Source of the DNA: Mucilaginibacter_A sp050955045
GTDB lineage: Bacteria; Bacteroidota; Bacteroidia; Sphingobacteriales; Sphingobacteriaceae
Reading direction: 5' to 3'
DNA length: 64,000 nucleotides
Assembly: GCA_050955045.1 (NCBI GenBank)
Contig: JBPBQV010000031.1
Location: forward strand, 1-64,000
The notes beneath the pieces are model-generated. The model searched no databases. It worked only from the letters and a program-made list of their open reading frames with translations, and had not been told where the DNA came from. Positions 24,925-33,146 of the stretch are shown here, piece after piece. The translations under genes were made by a program, and so were the position numbers. Every line of letters begins with the position of its first letter. Position 1 is the first letter of the stretch.

Positions 24925-26535
24925 TTAATATGCTTTTGCATCCATAGATTCTTCTATGGCTTGCTGTACAGCTTCATCGTTGTGCGAAGTACCGTTGCTA
25001 TTACCAGAATTCTTCATGGCTTTAAATTGCATTAAACCTTCTGAAACGCGTTTTCCGTAATCTGCATCGCACTGAGTAAACAACTCAACCATTTTATCTT
25101 GAATATGTTGCTGCGTTGGAGCTAGTGTACTAACCAAATTGTTGATCAGGTCATTTCTTTCCCAATCTTCAAAATTTCGGTAAGTATCACCTGCTTGTGC
25201 AAAGTTATTTTGGCGACTGATTTTTTCACGGATTAATGCAGCATTATACATCGGCGTATAATCTTTACCCGATTTTGGTGCTTCTTTCACTCCGTTTAAA
25301 GTTGATGGCTCATAGTTAACGTGTGCATTCAATCCTGGCGTTAAATCCTGATTATAAGCCATTTGTCCATCACGTTGGTTAGTAACTGCTTTTGTACGCG
25401 GAGAATTGATTGGCAATTGCAGATAGTTTGTGCCAACACGGTAACGCTGTGTATCAGAGTAAGAAAAAGTTCTGCCCTGAAGCATTTTATCATCAGAAAA
25501 ATCCAAACCGTCAACCAAAACACCTGTTCCGAAAGCTACTTGCTCTACTTCGGCAAAATAATTAACCGGATTGCGGTTTAAAGTCATTTTACCAACCGGC
25601 AACCAAGGGAACTGTTCTTTCGGCCAAAGTTTAGTGTCATCTAACGGATCAAAATCTAACTCCGGATGCTCATCATCGCTTAAAATCTGTACAAACAATT
25701 CCCACTGCGGAAATTCGCCTTTTTCAATTGCATCATATAAATCCTGCGTAGCGTGATTGAAGTTTTTGCCCTGAATTTCTTCTGCCATTTCCTGGGTTAA
25801 ATTCTTGATGCCTTGCAACGGTTCCCAGTGGTATTTTACTAAAACAGCTTTACCATCAGCATTAACCCATTTGTAAGTATTTACGCCCGAACCTTGCATT
25901 TGACGGTAATTTGCCGGAATTCCCCACGGAGAAAACAGAAAAGTAATCATTTGCATCGCTTCAGGCGTGTTGCTGATGAAATCAAAAATCCGTTCGCCAT
26001 CCTGGCGGTTAGTCATCGGATCTGGTTTAAAAGCGTGAACCAAATCAGGGAATTTCATGGCATCACGGATAAAAAACACTTTCAAGTTGTTTCCTACCAA
26101 ATCCCAGTTGCCATCTTCTGTGTACATTTTCACAGCAAAACCGCGCGGATCACGTAAGGTTTCAGGAGAATTTCCACCATGGATAACAGTTGAAAAACGT
26201 ACAAACAAAGGTGTTTTTTTACCTTTTTCCTGAAAAACTTTTGCTCTGGTATAAGTTGACGCAGGTTCGGTGCCTACAGTTCCGTAAGACTCAAAAATGC
26301 CGTGCGCACCAGCACCACGAGCATGAACTACACGTTCTGGAACACGTTCGCGGTCAAAATGTGAAATTTTTTCAAGAAAATGATAATTTTCTAATGTTGC
26401 CGGACCGCGATTTCCAATTGTACGCAAATTCTGATTATCGTAAACTGGATGACCTTGTCTGGTGGTCAAAATATTGTTTTCGCCAGATTCATTTGCGGCA
26501 GATGACGCAGACGAATTGTTTTGCTGATCAATCAT
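24925..26535 (-). CDS. Monofunctional haem catalase
   Basis: A 536-residue catalase that converts hydrogen peroxide to water and oxygen. The distal His71 lies in RVVHARGAGAHG, the distal Asn149 in DGNWDLVGNN, and the proximal haem-binding Tyr in RTFSYSDTQRYR near residue 358. The core LRDPRGFAVKMYTEDG is intact. The Ser/Asn-rich first 20 residues are variable and do not form a signal peptide, so it is cytoplasmic. It is followed by an ankyrin gene. The upstream region has a clear -7 box (26561-26568) and a palindrome (26619-26639), which suggest an oxidative-stress promoter. The small-subunit length (below 550 residues) rules out the KatE-type large-subunit clade. Confidence 0.97.
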   Translation of the reverse strand: MIDQQNNSSASSAANESGENNILTTRQGHPVYDNQNLRTIGNRGPATLENYHFLEKISHFDRERVPERVVHARGAGAHGIFESYGTVGTEPASTYTRAKVFQEKGKKTPLFVRFSTVIHGGNSPETLRDPRGFAVKMYTEDGNWDLVGNNLKVFFIRDAMKFPDLVHAFKPDPMTNRQDGERIFDFISNTPEAMQMITFLFSPWGIPANYRQMQGSGVNTYKWVNADGKAVLVKYHWEPLQGIKNLTQEMAEEIQGKNFNHATQDLYDAIEKGEFPQWELFVQILSDDEHPELDFDPLDDTKLWPKEQFPWLPVGKMTLNRNPVNYFAEVEQVAFGTGVLVDGLDFSDDKMLQGRTFSYSDTQRYRVGTNYLQLPINSPRTKAVTNQRDGQMAYNQDLTPGLNAHVNYEPSTLNGVKEAPKSGKDYTPMYNAALIREKISRQNNFAQAGDTYRNFEDWERNDLINNLVSTLAPTQQHIQDKMVELFTQCDADYGKRVSEGLMQFKAMKNSGNSNGTSHNDEAVQQAIEESMDAKAY

Positions 26536-26560
26536 AGTTTATAGTTTTTTTAATAGATAA

Positions 26561-26568
26561 CAAATCTA
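26561..26568 (-). promoter_or_regulatory. Candidate -7 box for catalase
   Basis: TAGATTTG on the minus strand matches the Bacteroidota -7 consensus TAnnTTTG. It would place the transcript start about 20 bases before the ATG. The upstream GGTTTTG lies closer than the usual spacing for a -33 box. Confidence 0.55.
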
Positions 26569-26618
26569 AGACACCATAGTTTCAAAACCTATTTTTCAGA
26601 TACTAATATCAATCATCA

Positions 26619-26639
26619 TTATCTATATTAAATAGATAA
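26619..26639. promoter_or_regulatory. Palindrome upstream of catalase, candidate operator
   Basis: TTATCTA and TAGATAA are separated by seven bases, about 50 bases upstream of the -7 box. More ATAGAT/ATCTAT half sites occur near 26553 and 26643. An OxyR- or PerR-type site is possible; the sequence alone does not decide. Confidence 0.45.
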
Positions 26640-26800
26640 AATCTATATAACAACGGATTTTTATAGAAAATTAATGATAACGTATTCTGTCTTATAATTA
26701 ATATTATGTTAAGTAGGGAATAAATACTAACTACCCTTACTGTAAATAAAAGATTTTAAAAAAACTTTTATCACTTCACCAACATAATGTTAAAACCATT

Positions 26801-27892
26801 TTATTTGTACTTAACAAGCTCATAAAATACTTTTTTAGGTTTCAAATTGGCATCAAATAACAATGGATAATTCTTTTTTCCTTTTGCAGATGGTGTTTGA
26901 TCCAGCCAAGTGTCTTTATCAGATAAATTCCAAAAAGTAACGCCGGTCAATACACCTTTGTAACGCTTAAAAATGTTAAAAACAGATGTGTACTGTTCAA
27001 TCTGCTTTTGCTCCAATTGCGGCGTATAAACATCAGGCTGTTTCAGCCAGACAGAATCGCGCTTTTTCTTTTCGGGCAGTACAGATATATCCAATTCGGT
27101 TATCTGCACTTGTAATCCTAGGGAATGAAAACGCTCAATCGTAGTAATTAATTCTTTCTGTGTCGGATCTTCCAAATTCCAGTGTGCCTGCAAACCAACA
27201 GCTTGAACCGGTACGCCTGCATCTTTTAACTGTTTTAACAACTTATAAATACGTTCTCTTCTTTCTGGATGCTCGGTTTTGTAATCGTTATAAAATAAAA
27301 TCGCTTTTGGGTCGGCTGCATGCACGTACTGGTAAGCTTTGATAATGTAATCTTCGCCGCAGATTTTGTACCACATCGAGTTGCGTAAAAACTTGGTGCT
27401 GTCATCGTCCAGAGCTTCGTTTACCACATCCCAGGCATAAACCTGATTTTTATACCGGTTTACAACAGTGTAAATGTGCTCTTTTAACCTTTTTAGCAGC
27501 ACTTCCTTACTAACCTGTTTGCCTTCTTTATCTTTAAAAAGCCAGTCTGGCGTTTGTTCGTGCCAGCAAAAATTATGGCCACGTATTTTTAAATAATGCG
27601 CTTTTGCAAAAGCGGTAATCGAATCTGCAGCTGCCCAATTATATCTATTTTCTTCCGGATGAATCGGCCCGAACTTAAAAGCATTTTCTGGTGTAAGGCT
27701 GTTAAATTGCTGTACAATTAAGGCAGAATCTTTTCCGGTAAGATTGCGCGGCGAAACTGCTACACCAACCGGAAAGTAGTTTCGGAAAGCATATTTCAAG
27801 CTGTTTTTAGCACTTGTTTTTTCGGATGTTTGTGCAAATGAGGTTTGTAGAAATACGACTGTTAGCAGCAAAAAGAATATTTTTTTAAGCAT
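26801..27892 (-). CDS. Secreted endo-1,4-beta-xylanase, GH10
   Basis: A 363-residue enzyme that cleaves internal beta-1,4 bonds in xylan. Residues 1-20 are a signal peptide (IFFLLLTVVFLQTSFA). The rest is one GH10 (beta/alpha)8 barrel: LTPENAFKFGPIHPE near 67-80, RGHNFCWHEQTPDW near 104-117, the acid/base Glu159 in WDVVNEALD and the nucleophile Glu266 in QITELDIS. There is no binding module. It is the last gene of a leftward run that begins with sigma/FecR/SusC/SusD, and lies 33 bases after the GH28 gene, so it is probably part of that operon. Confidence 0.95.
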   Translation of the reverse strand: MLKKIFFLLLTVVFLQTSFAQTSEKTSAKNSLKYAFRNYFPVGVAVSPRNLTGKDSALIVQQFNSLTPENAFKFGPIHPEENRYNWAAADSITAFAKAHYLKIRGHNFCWHEQTPDWLFKDKEGKQVSKEVLLKRLKEHIYTVVNRYKNQVYAWDVVNEALDDDSTKFLRNSMWYKICGEDYIIKAYQYVHAADPKAILFYNDYKTEHPERRERIYKLLKQLKDAGVPVQAVGLQAHWNLEDPTQKELITTIERFHSLGLQVQITELDISVLPEKKKRDSVWLKQPDVYTPQLEQKQIEQYTSVFNIFKRYKGVLTGVTFWNLSDKDTWLDQTPSAKGKKNYPLLFDANLKPKKVFYELVKYK

Positions 27893-27925
27893 TTTTTAGA
27901 TTTTCTAAATTGATGAAAAACGGTT

Positions 27926-29419
27926 TTAAGGCAATTGTTTGATAGCAACATCCTCCGTAGAAACCACATTTTTTACCGCTGTTAAGTTTACGCGCACTTT
28001 ATCCGTGCTGTTTTTATAGTACAAATTTTTAAGCCGAAGCAAATCAATATCTACACCAATCACTGGCACACGTGGATCGGGACCAGCAGAATCAACCGTA
28101 ACATCAGACAAAGAAATATTTTTTACGTGGCGGATAAACAAACCCGAACTCGGCAAATTCCGCCAAACGGTTGGCTCCGGGTAACCTTTCTCATCTTCCA
28201 CAACTTTAGTGGCATCTGCTAAATAATCTGCTTCTTTTGCCGCACCTTTATTGGTAAGGCTAATGTTATTGAGTTCTATATTTTCAATCCGAGATCCCGG
28301 CACACCAGTAATAGAAGACGTATAATTACCCGCACTATAAGCGGTAACATTACTAATCCTGATGTTTTTCATGATGCCGAACGGAGGCGTTAGTACGCCT
28401 GCCATATATTTGCGCGCACGGTTACCCAAACGAACATAAATTGGGCATTCGGTCGCTTCAATAATAATGTTATTTACGTTGATGCCATCCATCACGCCAC
28501 CATCAACAATTTCCAGAGAAATACCGGTAATTCCAATATTGGTACGGCCAAAAACCGGAGGCAAGGTACTTTTTGAAGGTTTAACAATACAATTAGAAAT
28601 AGTAATATTTTTAAATCCGCCGGTAGATTCTGTTCCACATTTAATCGCATTTGTAAAACTGCTGGTAATGCAATTGGTAATAACTACATCCGCACAACCT
28701 GCTTTGCCGGTACTTTTTATAACAATGGCATCATCATCAGAATCAATAATACTGTTGCTCAGCACAAACCTGCGGCAGCCATCAATATCAATTCCATCGT
28801 TATTGCGGTTGGCATGATTGTAAACTTTAATCCGATCAATAATTACATCTTCACAATTTAAGTAATGCTGGTTCCAGATGCCAGCGTTGCGCATAGAAAC
28901 ATCTTTAACTGTAACATCATTGCAGGATATAAAAAGAATATTCCGCGGCCTTCCATCCAAATCTCCGCCTTGCTGTAATTCTGGGCGTGGCTTTTGCTTT
29001 GCACCTTGTCCGTCTATCACTCCTTCCCCACTGATGCCGATGTTGTGTGCTCCTTCCGCATAAATCAAAGCAAACCAGCCACCAGGATCTTTTTGCGAGC
29101 GGTATTCAGGTTGTGCTTGTTTAGGCAAATCTTTTTGATTTGTGCTGGCATACAAAGTTGCACCACGTTCCAAATGCAATTCTACATTACTTTTTAAAGT
29201 GATCGAACCACTTTTATAATTACCAGCTGGAATAATTACGCGGCCGCCGCTATTGCGAAAACAAGCCTCAACCGCTTTGTTAATTGCTATGGTACTCAGC
29301 TTGTTGGTATCAGCAATTGCGCCATACTGTTTGATGTTGTAATCCTGTGCAAAAGCAGAAACTTTTAGCAGCAGAACAAAGGCAAAAGCAATAGTTATTT
29401 TTGGGTAGATGATTTTCAT
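27926..29419 (-). CDS. Secreted polygalacturonase-type glycoside hydrolase, GH28
   Basis: A 497-residue beta-helix enzyme of the GH28 type, which hydrolyses galacturonic-acid or rhamnogalacturonan links in pectin. Residues 1-24 are a signal peptide. The N-terminus has YNIKQYGAIADTNKLSTIAINKAV and GGRVIIPAGNYKSGSITLKSNV, typical of the family. The catalytic carboxylates lie in NNDGIDIDGCR (207-215) and SDDDAIVIKS (227-236), followed by repeated NITISNC-type coils. It is followed closely by the GH10 xylanase. The preceding gene is 137 bases away, and that gap holds a repeat element. Confidence 0.92.
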   Translation of the reverse strand: MKIIYPKITIAFAFVLLLKVSAFAQDYNIKQYGAIADTNKLSTIAINKAVEACFRNSGGRVIIPAGNYKSGSITLKSNVELHLERGATLYASTNQKDLPKQAQPEYRSQKDPGGWFALIYAEGAHNIGISGEGVIDGQGAKQKPRPELQQGGDLDGRPRNILFISCNDVTVKDVSMRNAGIWNQHYLNCEDVIIDRIKVYNHANRNNDGIDIDGCRRFVLSNSIIDSDDDAIVIKSTGKAGCADVVITNCITSSFTNAIKCGTESTGGFKNITISNCIVKPSKSTLPPVFGRTNIGITGISLEIVDGGVMDGINVNNIIIEATECPIYVRLGNRARKYMAGVLTPPFGIMKNIRISNVTAYSAGNYTSSITGVPGSRIENIELNNISLTNKGAAKEADYLADATKVVEDEKGYPEPTVWRNLPSSGLFIRHVKNISLSDVTVDSAGPDPRVPVIGVDIDLLRLKNLYYKNSTDKVRVNLTAVKNVVSTEDVAIKQLP

Positions 29420-29460
29420 GATTGGTTTACAATATTTTGTAACGCTTTAGTTTTTGAGTG

Positions 29461-29556
29461 ATGCTTCTTTTATCGTCCAAAAGATGTTAAGCTTTATAAT
29501 TTTTCAGACATGGTAAGCAACACCAATTTTATAGGGCTAAAAGAAGCATTACCTAT
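29461..29556. repeat. 89-bp element with inverted copies of the dispersed 14-mer
   Basis: An exact ATGCTTCTTTTATC opens the element (29461-29474) and an inverted near-exact copy, GCTAAAAGAAGCAT, closes it (29536-29549). The second copy lies in a hairpin loop between ATAGG (29531-29535) and CCTAT (29552-29556), directly beside the stop of the upstream gene. The layout matches the element at 38114-38206. Confidence 0.75.
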
Positions 29557-31701
29557 TTATGGCGATGGCTTAAAACCTTCCCATTTAACTTGCCATTTTC
29601 CGTTTTTCGGGAAGCCGGGGTTGGAAATTTTGTTTCCATCATAACCCGCGCACATCAAGGCAATTGCGGCTAACAAACTGCCGTTACCTGGCAAATAAAG
29701 TGTTAGCCGCTTATCCTGATAGTTGTGGCCATTAACGAGGTAAGTATTAGTTGTAACGTTTTTAAACAGCATATCAATAGCTGCTTCCGGCTGGTTAAGT
29801 CGTGTTGCCGTCATGGCAATCATCGGGAAATCCCAGCCCCAAGTTTGTTCCCAATGCCAAACTTTTTCAATCAAATCATACGTCCGATGCATTACCGCAG
29901 TATCAACAAACCCATTTTGTTGGGGCAAAGTGCTTAAAGCAGCCAACACAGCCGGGTGATCAATAGTATATTTACTTTTGGGAGAATAAGAATCTTCCAC
30001 ACTTTCGGCAGCCTGGTAAACGCCATCTTTTTGTGCAAGTTGAGCTATTTTATCAATTACATTTTGCCAGTTTTTATCCGGTTGAAGCCCGGCTCTTTTA
30101 CGCCAGTTTTGTGCTGTCTGTAAAGTCCATTTCCAGTAAGCAAGTTCGTAAGGTGAATTAAAAGTAGTAGCCGGATCAAAGCATTCTTGAGCAGGAATAA
30201 TTCCTTTTCCTAAATTGTAATGTTTACTTGCTTGATCATATTGGGCAAAAGAGGCCATAAAATCAGCCGTCGCAAAAATCAGCTTTTGGTATTTTTGCAA
30301 TACTGTTTTTGAGCGATGATTTCTATAAAGCAGTTCGGCCAGATAAATAACATGCGGCTGCTGCCAAATCAGGAATGAACCTACGGACGATGGAGCTTCT
30401 CCCCCTTCGTGATCCGTCATTTTTTGCCATCTAACACCTTTGTAGCCTTGCCGTTTAGCAATTTCTTTGGCGCCTTCAAAAGCATCGAAATACCATTGCA
30501 TACTTTTTTCCAGGAATTCCGGCCGGCCCCACAATGCGTAATGCGCGGCGTGCCACCAGTACATTTCCATGTGTGGTTTGCCAAACCAACTGTTGTAGGT
30601 TAAACCGGTTTCCTGCGGCGGAAAACTCCCGGCGCATTGTACCCGTTCCAGATATTGGGAAAGGATTATTCTTCGCTCCAGTTCAAATGCGCGGCTATCG
30701 GTACTTCCTGCAAAATCAACCGCCGCGCCCGAGTTCCAATAATTTGCCCAACTAGTGTTACTACTGTTTTTAACCGATAAAAATTGAGATAACTGGCTAA
30801 CAGGTTTCGTTGGCGAGAATTGAACAGTAGCTTCAAAACTGGTATCAGCAGCAGGTGTAAGTGTGTAATAATGTTCTGCTACTTTTTTAATAGCAGCTTT
30901 TTTAGTCCAACATGCAGATACGAAATAATTATCCTGATCCAGCTTGCGATTAAATACTACGGAAGTTGCTGTTGGCTGTGTAAAATTGGTTTGATGGGCC
31001 GAAGTATTCTTGTAATTGGTGCCCACATCTGTGAACTGATCTGTTGGATACGGAAATTTCAGCTTTATTTTGATGTGGCCTTCCTTGAGTAAATCCGAAG
31101 AAATTTTAATAGCAACAGCATCTTTTACCGCATCTGCATAAGTAATCACTTTTACAGCTGTTCCTTCTATTTTGAACGTGCTGGTGATCTCGCCCGTCCA
31201 TAAATTCAATTCCTGGTGCACTTCCTGTAAATCCTGCGGTGTTACAGCAGAACCATTTTTTTTCTGAATTTCCAGTCCAATATTTCCCAATTGCAGGCGA
31301 TGCGGATTTTGCCTGAAATAATCAACCGCTTGTTTGCTCCTATCAGACATATTTTTGCTTTGCACAGCATATAAACTATTGGTTTTGTTGAAGTTATACA
31401 CTTTTAAAGTCTCACTAAACTTAAAATTTGCCTTATTAGGAAAGCTGTGCCAGCCCCATTCAGACTGCGTACCTAACGGGATTCCGTGCGCATAATATTC
31501 TGGGAAAGATTGCAAACCGGTAGCATCAACCGTAAAGGCAAACTGCCCGTTACCTACAGTTAACGAAGCCAGCGTATCTACTTTGGTGATGATTACTTTA
31601 TGCCGGTTAACTACTGCCTTACGGTTAATTTTTTGGGCTGGACAAATATCCCCACCCAAAAAATTAAGTGCTAAAAACAGTATCAAAAAGTGCTTTACCA
31701 T
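29557..31701 (-). CDS. Secreted protein, six-hairpin glycosidase-like
   Basis: A 714-residue exported protein with a signal peptide at 1-22 (FLILFLALNFLGGDICPAQ). Residues about 40-330 look like a beta-sandwich (SLTVGNGQFAFTVDATGLQ, YYAHGIPLGTQSEWGW). Residues about 340-700 are helical, with DSRAFELERRIILSQYL, YNSWFGKPHMEMYWWHAAHYALWGRP, TDHEGGEAPSSVGSFLIWQQPHVIYLAELLYR and WEQTWGWDFPMIAMTA. This two-part layout is that of (alpha/alpha)6-barrel glycosidases such as GH65, GH95 or GH15 relatives. I cannot place it in a numbered family. It starts one base after the SusD stop, so it is surely in the same operon and acts on the same polysaccharide. Confidence 0.72.
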   Translation of the reverse strand: MVKHFLILFLALNFLGGDICPAQKINRKAVVNRHKVIITKVDTLASLTVGNGQFAFTVDATGLQSFPEYYAHGIPLGTQSEWGWHSFPNKANFKFSETLKVYNFNKTNSLYAVQSKNMSDRSKQAVDYFRQNPHRLQLGNIGLEIQKKNGSAVTPQDLQEVHQELNLWTGEITSTFKIEGTAVKVITYADAVKDAVAIKISSDLLKEGHIKIKLKFPYPTDQFTDVGTNYKNTSAHQTNFTQPTATSVVFNRKLDQDNYFVSACWTKKAAIKKVAEHYYTLTPAADTSFEATVQFSPTKPVSQLSQFLSVKNSSNTSWANYWNSGAAVDFAGSTDSRAFELERRIILSQYLERVQCAGSFPPQETGLTYNSWFGKPHMEMYWWHAAHYALWGRPEFLEKSMQWYFDAFEGAKEIAKRQGYKGVRWQKMTDHEGGEAPSSVGSFLIWQQPHVIYLAELLYRNHRSKTVLQKYQKLIFATADFMASFAQYDQASKHYNLGKGIIPAQECFDPATTFNSPYELAYWKWTLQTAQNWRKRAGLQPDKNWQNVIDKIAQLAQKDGVYQAAESVEDSYSPKSKYTIDHPAVLAALSTLPQQNGFVDTAVMHRTYDLIEKVWHWEQTWGWDFPMIAMTATRLNQPEAAIDMLFKNVTTNTYLVNGHNYQDKRLTLYLPGNGSLLAAIALMCAGYDGNKISNPGFPKNGKWQVKWEGFKPSP

Positions 31702-33126
31702 TTAATAACCTGGATTTTGTGTAATGGCACTATTTTGCTGACGAACAATCTCAGGAATGGGCAAAAGTAGTTTCTGATCGGTTACTGCTTTGCCTTTTGC
31801 TGATAATACAGACACAGCTCTTCCGGTTCTGCGCAGGTCATATCCACGCTGAAATTCTATCGCTAATTCTACCCGGCGTTCATGTTCTATAGCCAGATCT
31901 AAAGTTGAATAAATAGTCGACGGATAGCCTGCTGCTCCATATAAAGCTACGCCAGCCCGCGCTCTTACCTGGTTTAAATAACTCGAATTTCCGGTTGCTT
32001 CGGCCAGCATTAGTAATACATCTGCATAACGTATCACCATAAAATTATTGCCGCTGGCTTCTCTTGAATTAATGATTGGTGCATTAGCATCTGTCCATTT
32101 TCGTGGATATTTTATTGGAATAAAAACACCCGTTTTATTTGTGTAACCGAGAGAAATAGTTATGTCCCGACGAACATCCCCATTTTCAAATTCGTTGTAA
32201 AGATCATCTGTAACCTGGTTCATGCCTCCGGCATAAAGTGTAATAGAGAAATTTTCATACGGTGTATATTCATTATAATAATTACTTAACGGTACACCGG
32301 CGGCTCCACCAATAAATTGGATCTCAAAGATGGACTCTTTGGTATTTTTATTGTTTACGGGCCATAAAGAAGCATATTGTGGCAAAAGGCTGTATTGTGC
32401 ACTGGTAACCACTTCCTGCAACGCTTGTGCTGCAGCTGTTTTATTGCCCATGGCAAGATATACTTTGCCTAATAAAGATTGTGCAGCACCTTTTGACGCA
32501 TGACCAGCAACAGTAATAGCTGTAGCAAGTGGTAATTTACCTGCTGCAAACTGTAGATCAGCAATAACCTGATTATAAACATCTGCTTTAGGTGAACGTA
32601 GTATTGTATAACTTTCTTCGGCAGAAACCGCTTTGGTAACTAAAGGTAAATCACCCCACATTTGTACCATATAAAAGTAGTACATACCTCTTAAAAAGCG
32701 CATTTCTGCCCTTACCTGATCTTTGTTAGCATCTGGTAAATTAGCAGTTTCAATTTTGTCCAGCACAATGTTAACGTTAAACAATGCCTGATAGCTTTGC
32801 TGCCAAAAAAGGTAAACCTGTGAGTTAGAAGAATTAACTGAAAAATCTTTAAATGCTTTTTTATCTGCCTGAATACCGCTTATATTATAAATTGTTGCAT
32901 TATCAGACATTTGCTCAGAAAAATAAGAAACACCGCTTTGAGGAGCAAAAAAAGTATATAAAGTAGCGTAAGCTGCATTTACAGTCAGGTTAAAATCAGC
33001 TTGTGTTTTATAAAAATTACTGGCATTGGAGTTAGAAATAGGTGCAAGCTCTAAAAAAGTTTTTTTACAGCTGACAGACAGCAAGCACAGCAGACCAGCC
33101 AGTATAAGGCTATATATTTTTTTCAT
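31702..33126 (-). CDS. SusD/RagB family nutrient-binding lipoprotein
   Basis: A 474-residue outer-membrane lipoprotein with signal LILAGLLCLLSVSC (lipobox SVSC). It has the usual SusD pattern: FLELAPISNSNASNFYKTQADF near 25-46, the TPR-type helices MRFLRGMYYFYMVQMWGDLPLV near 137-158, and a C-terminal ELAIEFQRGYDLRRTGRA with LLLPIPEIVRQQNSAITQNPGY. SusD proteins cap the SusC channel and bind the glycan. It starts 20 bases after susC and abuts the next gene, so it belongs to the same transcript. Confidence 0.96.
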   Translation of the reverse strand: MKKIYSLILAGLLCLLSVSCKKTFLELAPISNSNASNFYKTQADFNLTVNAAYATLYTFFAPQSGVSYFSEQMSDNATIYNISGIQADKKAFKDFSVNSSNSQVYLFWQQSYQALFNVNIVLDKIETANLPDANKDQVRAEMRFLRGMYYFYMVQMWGDLPLVTKAVSAEESYTILRSPKADVYNQVIADLQFAAGKLPLATAITVAGHASKGAAQSLLGKVYLAMGNKTAAAQALQEVVTSAQYSLLPQYASLWPVNNKNTKESIFEIQFIGGAAGVPLSNYYNEYTPYENFSITLYAGGMNQVTDDLYNEFENGDVRRDITISLGYTNKTGVFIPIKYPRKWTDANAPIINSREASGNNFMVIRYADVLLMLAEATGNSSYLNQVRARAGVALYGAAGYPSTIYSTLDLAIEHERRVELAIEFQRGYDLRRTGRAVSVLSAKGKAVTDQKLLLPIPEIVRQQNSAITQNPGY

Positions 33127-33146
33127 GATTATTATTGAATTAGGTT

